From Fundidesulfovibrio putealis DSM 16056 (lineage in GTDB: Bacteria > Desulfobacterota > Desulfovibrionia > Desulfovibrionales > Desulfovibrionaceae), in NCBI RefSeq assembly GCF_000429325.1, contig NZ_AUBQ01000014.1, positions 1 through 64,000 on the forward strand: DNA of 64,000 nucleotides, written 5' to 3'. Each line of letters begins with the position of its first letter. Position 1 is the stretch's first letter. Of the stretch, positions 35,230-42,649 are shown in pieces. The notes under the pieces were generated by a model that made no database searches, was not told where the DNA came from, and saw nothing but the letters and a program-made list of their open reading frames with translations. Both the position numbers and the translations under genes were made by a program.

Positions 35230-35247
35230 GTTGTAACTTCTTACAAC
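35230..35247. repeat. inverted repeat abutting the PilZ-gene sigma-54 promoter
   Basis: GTTGTAA (35230-35236), 4-base spacer, TTACAAC (35241-35247) is a perfect dyad that ends directly before the -24 element. It contains TGTAA-N4-TTACA. Its position would suit a repressor more than a distant activator site. Confidence 0.5.
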
Positions 35248-35264
35248 TTGGCCGGATGTTTGCA
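35248..35264 (+). promoter_or_regulatory. sigma-54 promoter of the PilZ gene
   Basis: TTGGCCGGATGTTTGCA has correct GG-N10-GC spacing, a perfect TTGCA at -12 and two mismatches in the -24 half (CGG for ACG). The predicted start near 35275 leaves an 80-base leader to the ATG at 35355. Confidence 0.7.
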
Positions 35265-35354
35265 AATTCACGGGACGCCAGAGGCCTGGGAAGGCGCATT
35301 CCCTGCCAAACCCATCCATTTCGCGCATGGCATGTTTCTTGAAAACAATTGTTC

Positions 35355-35918
35355 ATGCTTAGGGAAGAACTTTTAATACAAAACTCCATGGTTCCAACTC
35401 ACCAGCCAAAATCCAAACTGGATAAGATCACAATCTGTTTTGATCTATCCACCCAATTGGCGCTCAGGCTTAGACAGCACTCACAGCAAACAAAAAAAGC
35501 TCAGAATTCTCTCCTCAATTCGATCATCGAGTCCTATTTTGCGAATATCGACAATGAACACAATCATCAGAACGCCAGAGACTTCCGGAAATTCATACGC
35601 AAGGACATCTCAATACCTGCTGTCATTGAACTCAAACTCACGACAAACGAAACGCAGTACAAGCCTGTGCATATATTCAACATATCAAATGGTGGCCTTG
35701 GCATCAGAATGGAAGAAAAGAGCACTCGTGTTCTTGAAAACATAAACAAGCAGACGCCGTTTCTGATCATTTTTTGCATTCCTACACCAGAACAGATCGT
35801 TCAGATTTTATGCCGCCCTGTTCACGTCACACTCAATGCCGTCACTGAAATAGGAGCGGCATTCCTCAAAATCCCCGAGTCTCTGCGCACGACGCTCAGT
35901 CGCCAGTTCGAATTTTAA
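35355..35918 (+). CDS. PilZ domain protein (c-di-GMP receptor candidate)
   Basis: This 187-residue protein has an N-terminal helical part (LDKITICFDLSTQLALRLRQ, then an NSIIESYF helix resembling a ribbon-helix-helix-like segment) and a C-terminal PilZ domain. The PilZ part has RKFIRKD as the RxxxR loop and NISNGG as the N-x-S-x-x-G strand, so c-di-GMP binding is plausible. Coding GC is lower than in the neighbours. The start is uncertain: ATG 35355 or ATG 35388, neither with a strong ribosome site. Confidence 0.75.
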   Translation: MLREELLIQNSMVPTHQPKSKLDKITICFDLSTQLALRLRQHSQQTKKAQNSLLNSIIESYFANIDNEHNHQNARDFRKFIRKDISIPAVIELKLTTNETQYKPVHIFNISNGGLGIRMEEKSTRVLENINKQTPFLIIFCIPTPEQIVQILCRPVHVTLNAVTEIGAAFLKIPESLRTTLSRQFEF

Positions 35919-36000
35919 GCCGTCTCGTTTTTTCAGACTGACACCCCTATTTTCGTGTTTCTTGCATTGACCGATTCTAAATGCACACGTAAATTGAGCC

Positions 36001-36029
36001 TTGACTAGAACAGCGCCCCGCGCAGGATA
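36001..36029 (+). promoter_or_regulatory. candidate sigma-70 promoter of the sigma-54 activator gene
   Basis: TTGACT (36001-36006), 17-base spacer and AGGATA (36024-36029) is the best sigma-70-like pair in the 177-bp gap between the PilZ gene and the activator gene. The -10 match is poor. Confidence 0.35.
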
Positions 36030-36053
36030 AGAGATGTTCAATATATAGCATCT

Positions 36054-36083
36054 TTCGGACCATGCATGATTCCATGGTCCGAA
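36054..36083 (+). promoter_or_regulatory. 11-bp inverted repeat in the leader of the sigma-54 activator gene
   Basis: TTCGGACCATG (36054-36064) and CATGGTCCGAA (36073-36083) are perfect inverted copies with an 8-base spacer. The right arm runs into GAAGAGG (36081-36087), the ribosome binding site of the gene. It can act as an operator for autoregulation or as an RNA hairpin that hides the ribosome site. Confidence 0.65.
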
Positions 36084-36095
36084 GAGGTTTCTCCG

Positions 36096-37526
36096 ATGGC
36101 CAATGTCGTTGTATTCGAAAAAAGCCCTGATCTTTTTCACGACATACTCGACATCTCTCGAGGACTGCCGCATTCCATTACACGTATCACGAATTTCAAT
36201 GAGATTATCGACGACGACCACAGTCTAAAAACAGACCTGCTTGTCCTCAACAAGACAGGGAACATACCGCTTGCCAAGTTGTACCCGCGCATCACCGGGA
36301 TGCACACCCCACCGAAAGTCCTTGTAGTTGTTGACAAACCTGACATCACGGAACTGGAATTCGTTCTCCGCGAAGGTGCGCTGGACTACATCCAGCGTGA
36401 CAACGCCATTGAGCATCTTCAGGCCCTGCTGACCAGGCTCGACGGGGTGCTTTTCGAGGAGGAACTGTCCTGGGCGGACGTCGGGGAGCGATTCCATATC
36501 TTCGGCTCCTGCTCAGAAATGCGCAAATGCCTGAAAACAGTAGCAAAAGCCAGCAAGAGCGACGTCTCCGTCCTGATCCACGGAGACACCGGAACGGGCA
36601 AGGAACTCTTTGCCCGGGCCATCCACGGCCTGAGCGAGCGCCGCAACGAGAACCTCATCGTGGTAGACTGCGCTTCGCTTCCCGCGACACTCGTGGAGTC
36701 CATCCTCTTCGGTTATTCCAAGGGCGCCTTCACCGGAGCGGACTCCAAAAGCGAAGGCCTGGTCATGCGAGCCCACAAGGGCACACTCTTCCTGGACGAG
36801 GTTTCCGAGCTCCCCATTGACCTTCAAAAGAACTTCCTGCGCGTTTTGCAGGAGCGCCGCTTCCGCCCTGTGGGAGCAAAAAGCGAAGTCGAGAGCGATT
36901 TCCGGCTTGTCGCAGCCACCAACAAAGACTTGTCACAAATGGTCAAGGAAGGCCTCTTTCGTGCCGACCTGCTCTATCGCATCCAGTCGCTCAAGCTCAA
37001 TCTGCCGCCGCTGCGCGAACGACGCGAAGACCTGATCGGCCTGGCCAACCAGCTGCTGCTGAAATCCTGCGAGAAAAACCGGGTCCCCATGAAGAGTTTC
37101 TCCAAGGAATTCCTGGAAATCCTGCGCAGGCACGATTGGCCCGGCAACGTTCGCGAGCTTGAGAACGTGCTCGATTCCGTGGTGGCGATCTCGCACAACC
37201 AGCCGATCATCTACCCGGAGCAGTTACCTTTTTATATTCGGGTCAAAGCCGCCAAACGCTCGCTGGGGCAAGAGGGGACCCCTGCGCCACGGGTTGACCC
37301 CATGCAGGAACCCACCCGGGAATGGTCCGGCCGCCCCCTGCCCAGCTACAAGGCTTACCGCAACGAGCTCCTGGAATCCATGGAGCGCCAGTACTTCCGG
37401 GAGCTTCAGCGCTCCAGCCGGGGGGACATCGCAAAAGCCATGAAGATGGCCAACCTGTCCAGGGCGCGCTTGTACGAGTTCTACAAAAAATACAATCTGA
37501 CCGGAGCGAACAAGGACGAGCACTGA
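36096..37526 (+). CDS. sigma-54-dependent activator with degenerate receiver domain
   Basis: This 476-residue protein has a receiver-like domain (about 1-125) lacking key residues: the acidic pair is replaced (VVVFEKSP) and the phospho-Asp position reads LLVLNKTG. The AAA+ domain (about 135-375) is intact with Walker A GDTGTGKE, the sigma-54 contact loop GAFTGA, and FLDEVSELP. A Fis-type helix-turn-helix lies at the C-terminus (IAKAMKMANLSRARLYEF). It should activate sigma-54 promoters without phosphorylation. ATG 36096 is chosen for the GAAGAGG 9 bases upstream. A -24/-12 promoter lies 15 bp after its stop. Confidence 0.9.
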   Translation: MANVVVFEKSPDLFHDILDISRGLPHSITRITNFNEIIDDDHSLKTDLLVLNKTGNIPLAKLYPRITGMHTPPKVLVVVDKPDITELEFVLREGALDYIQRDNAIEHLQALLTRLDGVLFEEELSWADVGERFHIFGSCSEMRKCLKTVAKASKSDVSVLIHGDTGTGKELFARAIHGLSERRNENLIVVDCASLPATLVESILFGYSKGAFTGADSKSEGLVMRAHKGTLFLDEVSELPIDLQKNFLRVLQERRFRPVGAKSEVESDFRLVAATNKDLSQMVKEGLFRADLLYRIQSLKLNLPPLRERREDLIGLANQLLLKSCEKNRVPMKSFSKEFLEILRRHDWPGNVRELENVLDSVVAISHNQPIIYPEQLPFYIRVKAAKRSLGQEGTPAPRVDPMQEPTREWSGRPLPSYKAYRNELLESMERQYFRELQRSSRGDIAKAMKMANLSRARLYEFYKKYNLTGANKDEH

Positions 37527-37540
37527 TCACACGGATTAAA

Positions 37541-37557
37541 TTGGCATGATTTTGGCT
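37541..37557 (+). promoter_or_regulatory. sigma-54 promoter of the FeeM-like gene
   Basis: TTGGCATGATTTTGGCT has exact GG-N10-GC spacing with two mismatches to TTGGCACG-N4-TTGCW. The predicted start near 37568 makes the ATG at 37546 untranscribed, so translation should begin at 37594. It sits just after the gene for a sigma-54 activator, the likely regulator. Confidence 0.75.
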
Positions 37558-37593
37558 GGTGGTATTATTTTTACCACAACCCAGGTGTACGGA

Positions 37594-38523
37594 ATGCAAC
37601 AAATCATGATCTCAAATCCATCCCCCCCTCCCCCGCCTCCGCCCTCGCCCAGCGTATTCTCTGGCGGGGTTGAACGTCGGCGAACAATCCGCATACGCCG
37701 ATCGGCCCTGCTTGATGCAAAGCTCGAAACACTTGACCGCCCCAGCATCAAAATTGCCGAAACTCTTGACGAGTACATTCAGGCGTTCACCGTACTTCAC
37801 GACGTCTACCTCGCTTCCGGCTACATCAGCGCGCCTGCGCCGTACGGATTCAGTTTCGGACTGCACCACCTGTTGCCCAAGAGCTGTGTCTTTGTCTTCA
37901 AGTCGTATCTTACCGTGCTGTCGACCATGAGCTACATCCCTGACACCCATCGCTTCGGCCTGCCCATGGACGACCTCTACAAGCCAGAGCTCGACTCACT
38001 GCGCGATGCAGGACGCAAGGTGGTGGAACTTGGCTCCCTGGCCACGCTCCCGCAGCGCCGCATGCAGAATCTCATTGTGTTTCTTGCCAAAGCAATCTTT
38101 CGATATGCCCTTTCCACAAAAGCAGACGACTTGTGCATAATGGTTAATCCAAAGCACGTCAGATTTTATGAATCAATTTTCCTATTTGAACCATTTGGTG
38201 AAGAGCGACACTACGAAAAAGTGAACGCTCCGGCGGTTGCACTTCGCGTCAATATGCAAAAAATTGAGCCCTCACTCTACGAGGCCTACGGGAATGCGGA
38301 CTTCGAGACAGATTTACACTCGTTCTTCGTCAAGATGAATTCGCATGTCATTGATGAAGACATCAGGGTGGAAAATGCGGAGAAGAACATGCCGCTCGAA
38401 TCCGAGATCGCAAGAAAGCTGTTCACCTCCAAGCCAGACCTGTTGAAATCTCTTCCCGACGAACAGCGTATTGCCCTAGAATCCCTCTACCATAAGGCAT
38501 TGTACGCAGGACAACGTTCATAA
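37594..38523 (+). CDS. N-acyl amino acid synthase (FeeM-like) GNAT-fold protein
   Basis: This 309-residue protein begins with a Pro-rich stretch (SPPPPPPPSPS) and a basic segment (RRRTIRIRR). The core (about 50-230) has DEYIQAFTVLHDVYLASGYI, the substrate region SYIPDTHRFGLPMDDLYKPELD, VVELGSLATLP, and a late MVNPKHVRFYESIFLFEPFG. This is the pattern of FeeM-type N-acyl amino acid synthases and exosortase-associated acyltransferases, relatives of acyl-homoserine lactone synthases, which use acyl-ACP. The start at 37594 is set by the sigma-54 promoter and AGGTG. The C-terminal 80 residues are not part of the core. The amino acid substrate cannot be read from sequence. Confidence 0.78.
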   Translation: MQQIMISNPSPPPPPPPSPSVFSGGVERRRTIRIRRSALLDAKLETLDRPSIKIAETLDEYIQAFTVLHDVYLASGYISAPAPYGFSFGLHHLLPKSCVFVFKSYLTVLSTMSYIPDTHRFGLPMDDLYKPELDSLRDAGRKVVELGSLATLPQRRMQNLIVFLAKAIFRYALSTKADDLCIMVNPKHVRFYESIFLFEPFGEERHYEKVNAPAVALRVNMQKIEPSLYEAYGNADFETDLHSFFVKMNSHVIDEDIRVENAEKNMPLESEIARKLFTSKPDLLKSLPDEQRIALESLYHKALYAGQRS

Positions 38524-38599
38524 CCAGCCCACCGGAGGCAACGAGGACCTGGATGTTCAAAAGGATAATTGTGACTCCTCCAAGAAGTGCCTGCTAGCC

Positions 38600-40150
38600 A
38601 TGGCTGACATCATGGACATTGATGCTTTCGTCAGTAAGGCCGCCGCAATCGTTGGCCCTGATTCCCTTTTCACGGACAACAGACACCTCGAACAACTGAC
38701 GGACAACAGCCTTGCGACGCCAAGAAGTCTGGCCTGCCACGTCCGCCCCAGGACGTCGGCCCAGGTGAAGGCATTGGTGGATCTGGCCCGCGAAACCGGC
38801 GTGCCGCTCTACCCGATCAGCCGAGGGCATAACCTGGGCTATGGGGACCGTTCTCCCGTCACGGATGGGAATGTGCTCCTGGATTTGTCCATGATGCGTG
38901 CAATCCGGAACTATGACGCAGAGCTGGGCCACGTGGAGATTGAGCCGGGCGTGTCCCAGCAAGACCTGTACGAGTTCCTGCAGGCCCAGAAACAGCCCCT
39001 CTGGATGGACACCACCGGAGCAGGCAAGAACGCAAGCATCATCGGAAACACCCTGGAAGGCGGATTTGGCCACACCCCCCTTGGCAATCACCGGGAGGAG
39101 TTTGCCGACGCCGAGGTCGTACTTGGAACGGGCGATATAATCCGGACCGGGATATTCCCCAACCTCGGTCCGGACGTAAAAGGAATTTTCGTCCAATCGA
39201 ACTTTGGCATCGTCACGGCAATGCGCATTCCGCTCATGCCTGTTCCCGAACACTTCGAATCGTTCGTCATCAAGGCGCACTCAAAAGACTCGCTCCCCGA
39301 CATAGTCAATGTGCTCCGCAGAATGCGCCTTGAAGGGATCGTGCGCAGCTGCGTCCATATCGCGAACCCGATGCGCTATCTCATTTCCTCAAAACTCTGC
39401 CCGGCAGAATACGCCAACACACTCCTCGACGACGACGACGCGATTCGCATCATGTCCTCCCCGCTGCTCTCAGTGGGCCAATGGAGCGCCGCAGGCGGGT
39501 TCTATGGCCTGCGCAAGACCGTAAAAGCCCACAAGTCCACTTTGAAGCGCGCCTTCAAGGGGATCGCCACCGTACAATTCTTCAGCCGTAAGACGATAGA
39601 CCGTTTGTCCGCCATCTTCCAGACCATGTCGGTGGTTCCGATTCCTTTCTTCAGGAAGGTCTCCGAGTCCCTGGATTCCTTCAGGAGCATCCTCGACATG
39701 ATGATGGGGATTCCCACAGACGAGGCATATAAAAACATACTATGGAGGGTCTCGAGCCTCAAGGACTTCGGGCTCATCTGGTTCGCTCCCGTTGTGGACG
39801 CCAAAGGGGACAAGGCCAGGCGGATCGTCGAAATCGCCGCGCCGCTGTATCGCGCGCATGGCTTTGAGATGCCCCTCACCTTGACGCTGGTGTCGCCGAG
39901 CAGGCTTGTGGGCATCCTGAGCATCACCTTCAACAAGAATAATCAGGAAGAGAAGGACCGGGCACATTCGCTGTACAAAGCCCTCTATGCGGCGTTTTCA
40001 GCCGATGGCATTCACACATACAGGACCAGCATCATGCAGATGGCGGACCAGGACCTCATGCCTCCCTGGAAACGGGACTTCCACAACGTCCTGAAGCACG
40101 CTCTGGACCCCCAGGGAATCATAGCCCCTGGGCGATACGGCATGAAATAA
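38600..40150 (+). CDS. FAD-dependent oxidase of the vanillyl-alcohol oxidase / p-cresol methylhydroxylase type
   Basis: This 516-residue flavoprotein has an N-terminal FAD-binding PCMH domain (about 40-220; ISRGHNLGYGDRSP, MDTTGAGKNASIIGNTLEGGFGHTPLGNH). Its substrate domain ends in HALDPQGIIAPGRYGMK, a tail typical of VAO/PCMH enzymes. The family oxidises para-substituted phenols. It has no signal peptide. The gene lies 76 bp after the FeeM-like gene on the same strand, with no terminator between them. Taken with that neighbour, a phenolic N-acyl amino acid such as N-acyl-tyrosine is a reasonable guess for the substrate, but this is inference. Confidence 0.85.
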   Translation: MADIMDIDAFVSKAAAIVGPDSLFTDNRHLEQLTDNSLATPRSLACHVRPRTSAQVKALVDLARETGVPLYPISRGHNLGYGDRSPVTDGNVLLDLSMMRAIRNYDAELGHVEIEPGVSQQDLYEFLQAQKQPLWMDTTGAGKNASIIGNTLEGGFGHTPLGNHREEFADAEVVLGTGDIIRTGIFPNLGPDVKGIFVQSNFGIVTAMRIPLMPVPEHFESFVIKAHSKDSLPDIVNVLRRMRLEGIVRSCVHIANPMRYLISSKLCPAEYANTLLDDDDAIRIMSSPLLSVGQWSAAGGFYGLRKTVKAHKSTLKRAFKGIATVQFFSRKTIDRLSAIFQTMSVVPIPFFRKVSESLDSFRSILDMMMGIPTDEAYKNILWRVSSLKDFGLIWFAPVVDAKGDKARRIVEIAAPLYRAHGFEMPLTLTLVSPSRLVGILSITFNKNNQEEKDRAHSLYKALYAAFSADGIHTYRTSIMQMADQDLMPPWKRDFHNVLKHALDPQGIIAPGRYGMK

Positions 40151-40259
40151 TGCCGACGATACATATCCATGCGAATTGTCTTCCGTCATGGCGACCCGCA
40201 ATGAACAAGCTACGCTGCCCTATGATTTCATCCCCGTACAACCGGACTGGAGTAGATGA

Positions 40260-40937
40260 ATGACATTCATCGTCGACAAGCTCAAAGGTGTCGTATCACA
40301 CTACGAGGCGGACGGAATGCGCGGCATTCTTGATGCCGTCCGGACCAATATTTGGGAACGTAGGACATTCTTATTGTTTGCAATGAACATAGCAGACCAA
40401 CACTGGGACATTGATGGGAAATGTGGGAATCTGACTCTCCGAAAAGGCAATACTGGCGACATTGGAATGATAGTAGACTCTTGGCCTCGTGAATTTGAGC
40501 GTGTTTATAAAACAAGGAAAATTCTTGAAAATGAAATTACAAAGAGATTCAATGACAACATTCCATGCTTTGTAGCCACAGACAACGGATCTCTAGTCTC
40601 AGCCATATGGGGCACACCATGGAACTATACTTTCGATAAACTTAAAAACGTTACATCAGAGAACGCTACAGAACTCATCAATCTTTTCGTCAACCCCAAC
40701 TACCGGAAACTCGGAATAGGTTCGCAACTCATAAAATTCTCGATAATGCAAATGGCAAAAATTAACTACACATATGCCATGGGTAGAGTCCTACCGCACC
40801 GTACAGTGATACAGAAAGCACTCTACAACATTGGCTACTCCTGCCTTGGGCGTATGACGTACACCACCGTCTTTGGGAGTCGCTCCTGCCGCTTCGAGGA
40901 GGCGCAGCAGCAATCCGTACCGTCTTCATCCGCATAA
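40260..40937 (+). CDS. GNAT family N-acetyltransferase
   Basis: This 225-residue protein has a GNAT domain (about 55-210) with the acetyl-CoA loop YRKLGIGSQLI after LINLFVNP and a C-terminal LYNIGYSCLGR. The N-terminal 50 residues form a helical extension. Base composition is clearly more AT-rich than the flavin oxidase gene upstream (110-bp gap), suggesting separate acquisition. It may acylate a product of the neighbouring enzymes, but this rests only on position. Confidence 0.8.
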   Translation: MTFIVDKLKGVVSHYEADGMRGILDAVRTNIWERRTFLLFAMNIADQHWDIDGKCGNLTLRKGNTGDIGMIVDSWPREFERVYKTRKILENEITKRFNDNIPCFVATDNGSLVSAIWGTPWNYTFDKLKNVTSENATELINLFVNPNYRKLGIGSQLIKFSIMQMAKINYTYAMGRVLPHRTVIQKALYNIGYSCLGRMTYTTVFGSRSCRFEEAQQQSVPSSSA

Positions 40938-41312
40938 GGGGCTCCCCACGCCTTGGCCTCCACCTGGGAGCGCGCCCGCTCCAAGGACTGGCATCCATCC
41001 CTACGCTCACCCTTCAAGCTTTCCGACCATCGCACGCAGCCAGGGCTTGATCGGCGTGATCAAGGCGCGCACCAGCGCCTTCTTCCTGACAGCCATTTCC
41101 CAGGCAATCTCTTTCCCGCTTTGCCTCAGCGCTGCCACGTCGTTCATGGCAGACAATGTGCCTCACCAGGAAATGCGTCTGTGCCTCAATTGCGCCGGAC
41201 AGACGCACAGCGAAGCCACCAGGAATGACCGCACGGACAAGACGACTGACAATGCGGGCCAACCCCGCTCGAACCCATCGTGGAGGAAGACGTACTCCAC
41301 CGGTCGACGAAC
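40938..41312. other. intergenic stretch with a possible 46-residue minus-strand frame
   Basis: These 375 bp separate the GNAT gene and the terminator of the third PEP-CTERM gene. A small minus-strand frame (41147-41007) encodes a basic, helical 46-residue peptide with a C-terminal ALVRALITPIKPWLRAM. An adjacent frame upstream (RLSGAIEAQTHFLVRHIV) could belong to the same decayed gene. I cannot assign either. Confidence 0.25.
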
Positions 41313-41343
41313 AAAAAAAAACGGGGTTGCCGAAGCAACCCCG
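41313..41343 (-). terminator. terminator of the third PEP-CTERM gene
   Basis: On the minus strand CGGGGTTGC (41343-41335), loop TTCG, GCAACCCCG (41330-41322) is followed by a T9 run (41321-41313). It is a very strong intrinsic terminator 20 bp after the stop. Confidence 0.93.
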
Positions 41344-41363
41344 CTTTGCCTTGCAGTGCTACT

Positions 41364-42170
41364 CTAGTTGGAGCGGCGGCTGCGCCTGCGCAGGAAGGCC
41401 GCGCCCAGAGCGCCGATGCCCAGCAGGGTCATGGTCGCGGGCTCAGGGGTAGCGTAGATGGTCATGTCGCCGGAGGACTTGACGGTCTGCTTGAAGGAGG
41501 CGCCGGACACATCGAAGGCCTTATCCAGGTTGATGCTGCCGTCCAGGGTGGACATGGCCACGACCAGGGGGGACAGTTCGTCGAAGAGGTCCTTGCCGTT
41601 GTAGAAGAACACGTTGTCAACCAGGACTTCCATCTGACCGAGCAGGTTGAAGGTACCGGTCGAGTAGCCGATCTTGTCAGCCTGGGGGATCAGGTTGATG
41701 CCGCCGCCGTCGGTCATGGTGACCTTGGCGATCTCGACAGCTCCGCCGCCGTTGTCGTACCACATGCTGACAACTTCGCCGGCCACGTACTTGTATTCGA
41801 ATCCGAGGGGGTTAACGCCGGCAGTGATCAGGCTGGTCACCACGCCGTCCAGGATGCCGTCATCGACCTTGAGGCCGATCACGTCGGTGCCAAGCATGTT
41901 GTGGTAGTCACCATTCTTGAAGTACTTGGCGGATTCGGCAACGTAGGTGTTAACGGTGGTCTGCTGGAACACATCGCCGATCTGAACGTCACCCGGGATT
42001 CCGGAAGCGGTGAACTGCTGCACGGTCGAGCCGCCAGCCATCAGCACGGTTTCAATGTCAGTGTAAACATTTCCACCCAGAGAGGAAAAGTCCAGGGTGT
42101 AAAACGCTTGAGCTTGAGTGCTCACGGCCAGGAAACAAACACACAGGAATAATCTGACAGCCTTTTGCAT
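41364..42170 (-). CDS. PEP-CTERM sorting-domain protein
   Basis: This 268-residue secreted protein has a signal peptide (QKAVRLFLCVCFLAVSTQAQA, about 2-22) and a beta-rich body with many Gly, Asp and Val. The end is ATPEPATMTLLGIGALGAA followed by FLRRRSRRSN, an exosortase sorting signal. ATG 42170 has GGAGG upstream. A sigma-54 promoter lies 31 bp upstream and a strong terminator follows, so it is a single-gene unit. No domain in the body is recognised. Confidence 0.92.
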   Translation of the reverse strand: MQKAVRLFLCVCFLAVSTQAQAFYTLDFSSLGGNVYTDIETVLMAGGSTVQQFTASGIPGDVQIGDVFQQTTVNTYVAESAKYFKNGDYHNMLGTDVIGLKVDDGILDGVVTSLITAGVNPLGFEYKYVAGEVVSMWYDNGGGAVEIAKVTMTDGGGINLIPQADKIGYSTGTFNLLGQMEVLVDNVFFYNGKDLFDELSPLVVAMSTLDGSINLDKAFDVSGASFKQTVKSSGDMTIYATPEPATMTLLGIGALGAAFLRRRSRRSN

Positions 42171-42200
42171 GGCGCAACCTCCATTTGTTTTCACTCATTA

Positions 42201-42217
42201 AGCAGGTTCCATGCCAA
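42201..42217 (-). promoter_or_regulatory. sigma-54 promoter of the third PEP-CTERM gene
   Basis: On the minus strand TTGGCATGGAACCTGCT has GG-N10-GC spacing; -24 is TTGGCATG and -12 is CTGCT. The predicted start is near 42190, 20 bases before the ATG. The gap 42218-42649 otherwise holds the dyad at 42278-42316 and no gene. Confidence 0.75.
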
Positions 42218-42277
42218 ATACCAACCGCCCGATATCACGTGCATTTATCACGAAACACCCCCCAAAACCGCGGCCCT

Positions 42278-42316
42278 TGTAAGGATTTCCACTTGCCTGA
42301 GTTGGAATTTTTTACA
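42278..42316. promoter_or_regulatory. symmetric dyad, candidate PrsR enhancer site
   Basis: TGTAA-N4-TTCCA (42278-42291) and TGGAA-N4-TTACA (42303-42316) are mirror halves around an 11-base centre. The centre (42297) lies about 107 bp upstream of the predicted sigma-54 start, the usual distance for an enhancer-binding activator. The PilZ-gene dyad contains a related TGTAA-N4-TTACA. Confidence 0.55.
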
Positions 42317-42649
42317 GTCGCCTTATTTCACGCAGGACCGTGCGCGGCCGAGCGATCCTACCTGGCAGAATCCCCGGACTCCCGAATCGACACAAGACGG
42401 TGAGCACGAGCACGGAAACGTCGCCCATGAAGAGTGTGCGGCCCGAAGCCATGTGCAGCGGGGACCCGCTGAGACAGGCTGAACCAAACGGTCAGTCGGA
42501 AGAGGAGGCGAGAGACAATCCGGGGGAGGCTGATTGAAACGGGCAGGGAGAGATGACCGTGTTGCGCTTGATGGACATGCCGGCATTTCACGCCGACAGC
42601 GAACGATGATCGACAAGAAAGCCCCAGGCGGTTAGCCGGGCGGCCATGG

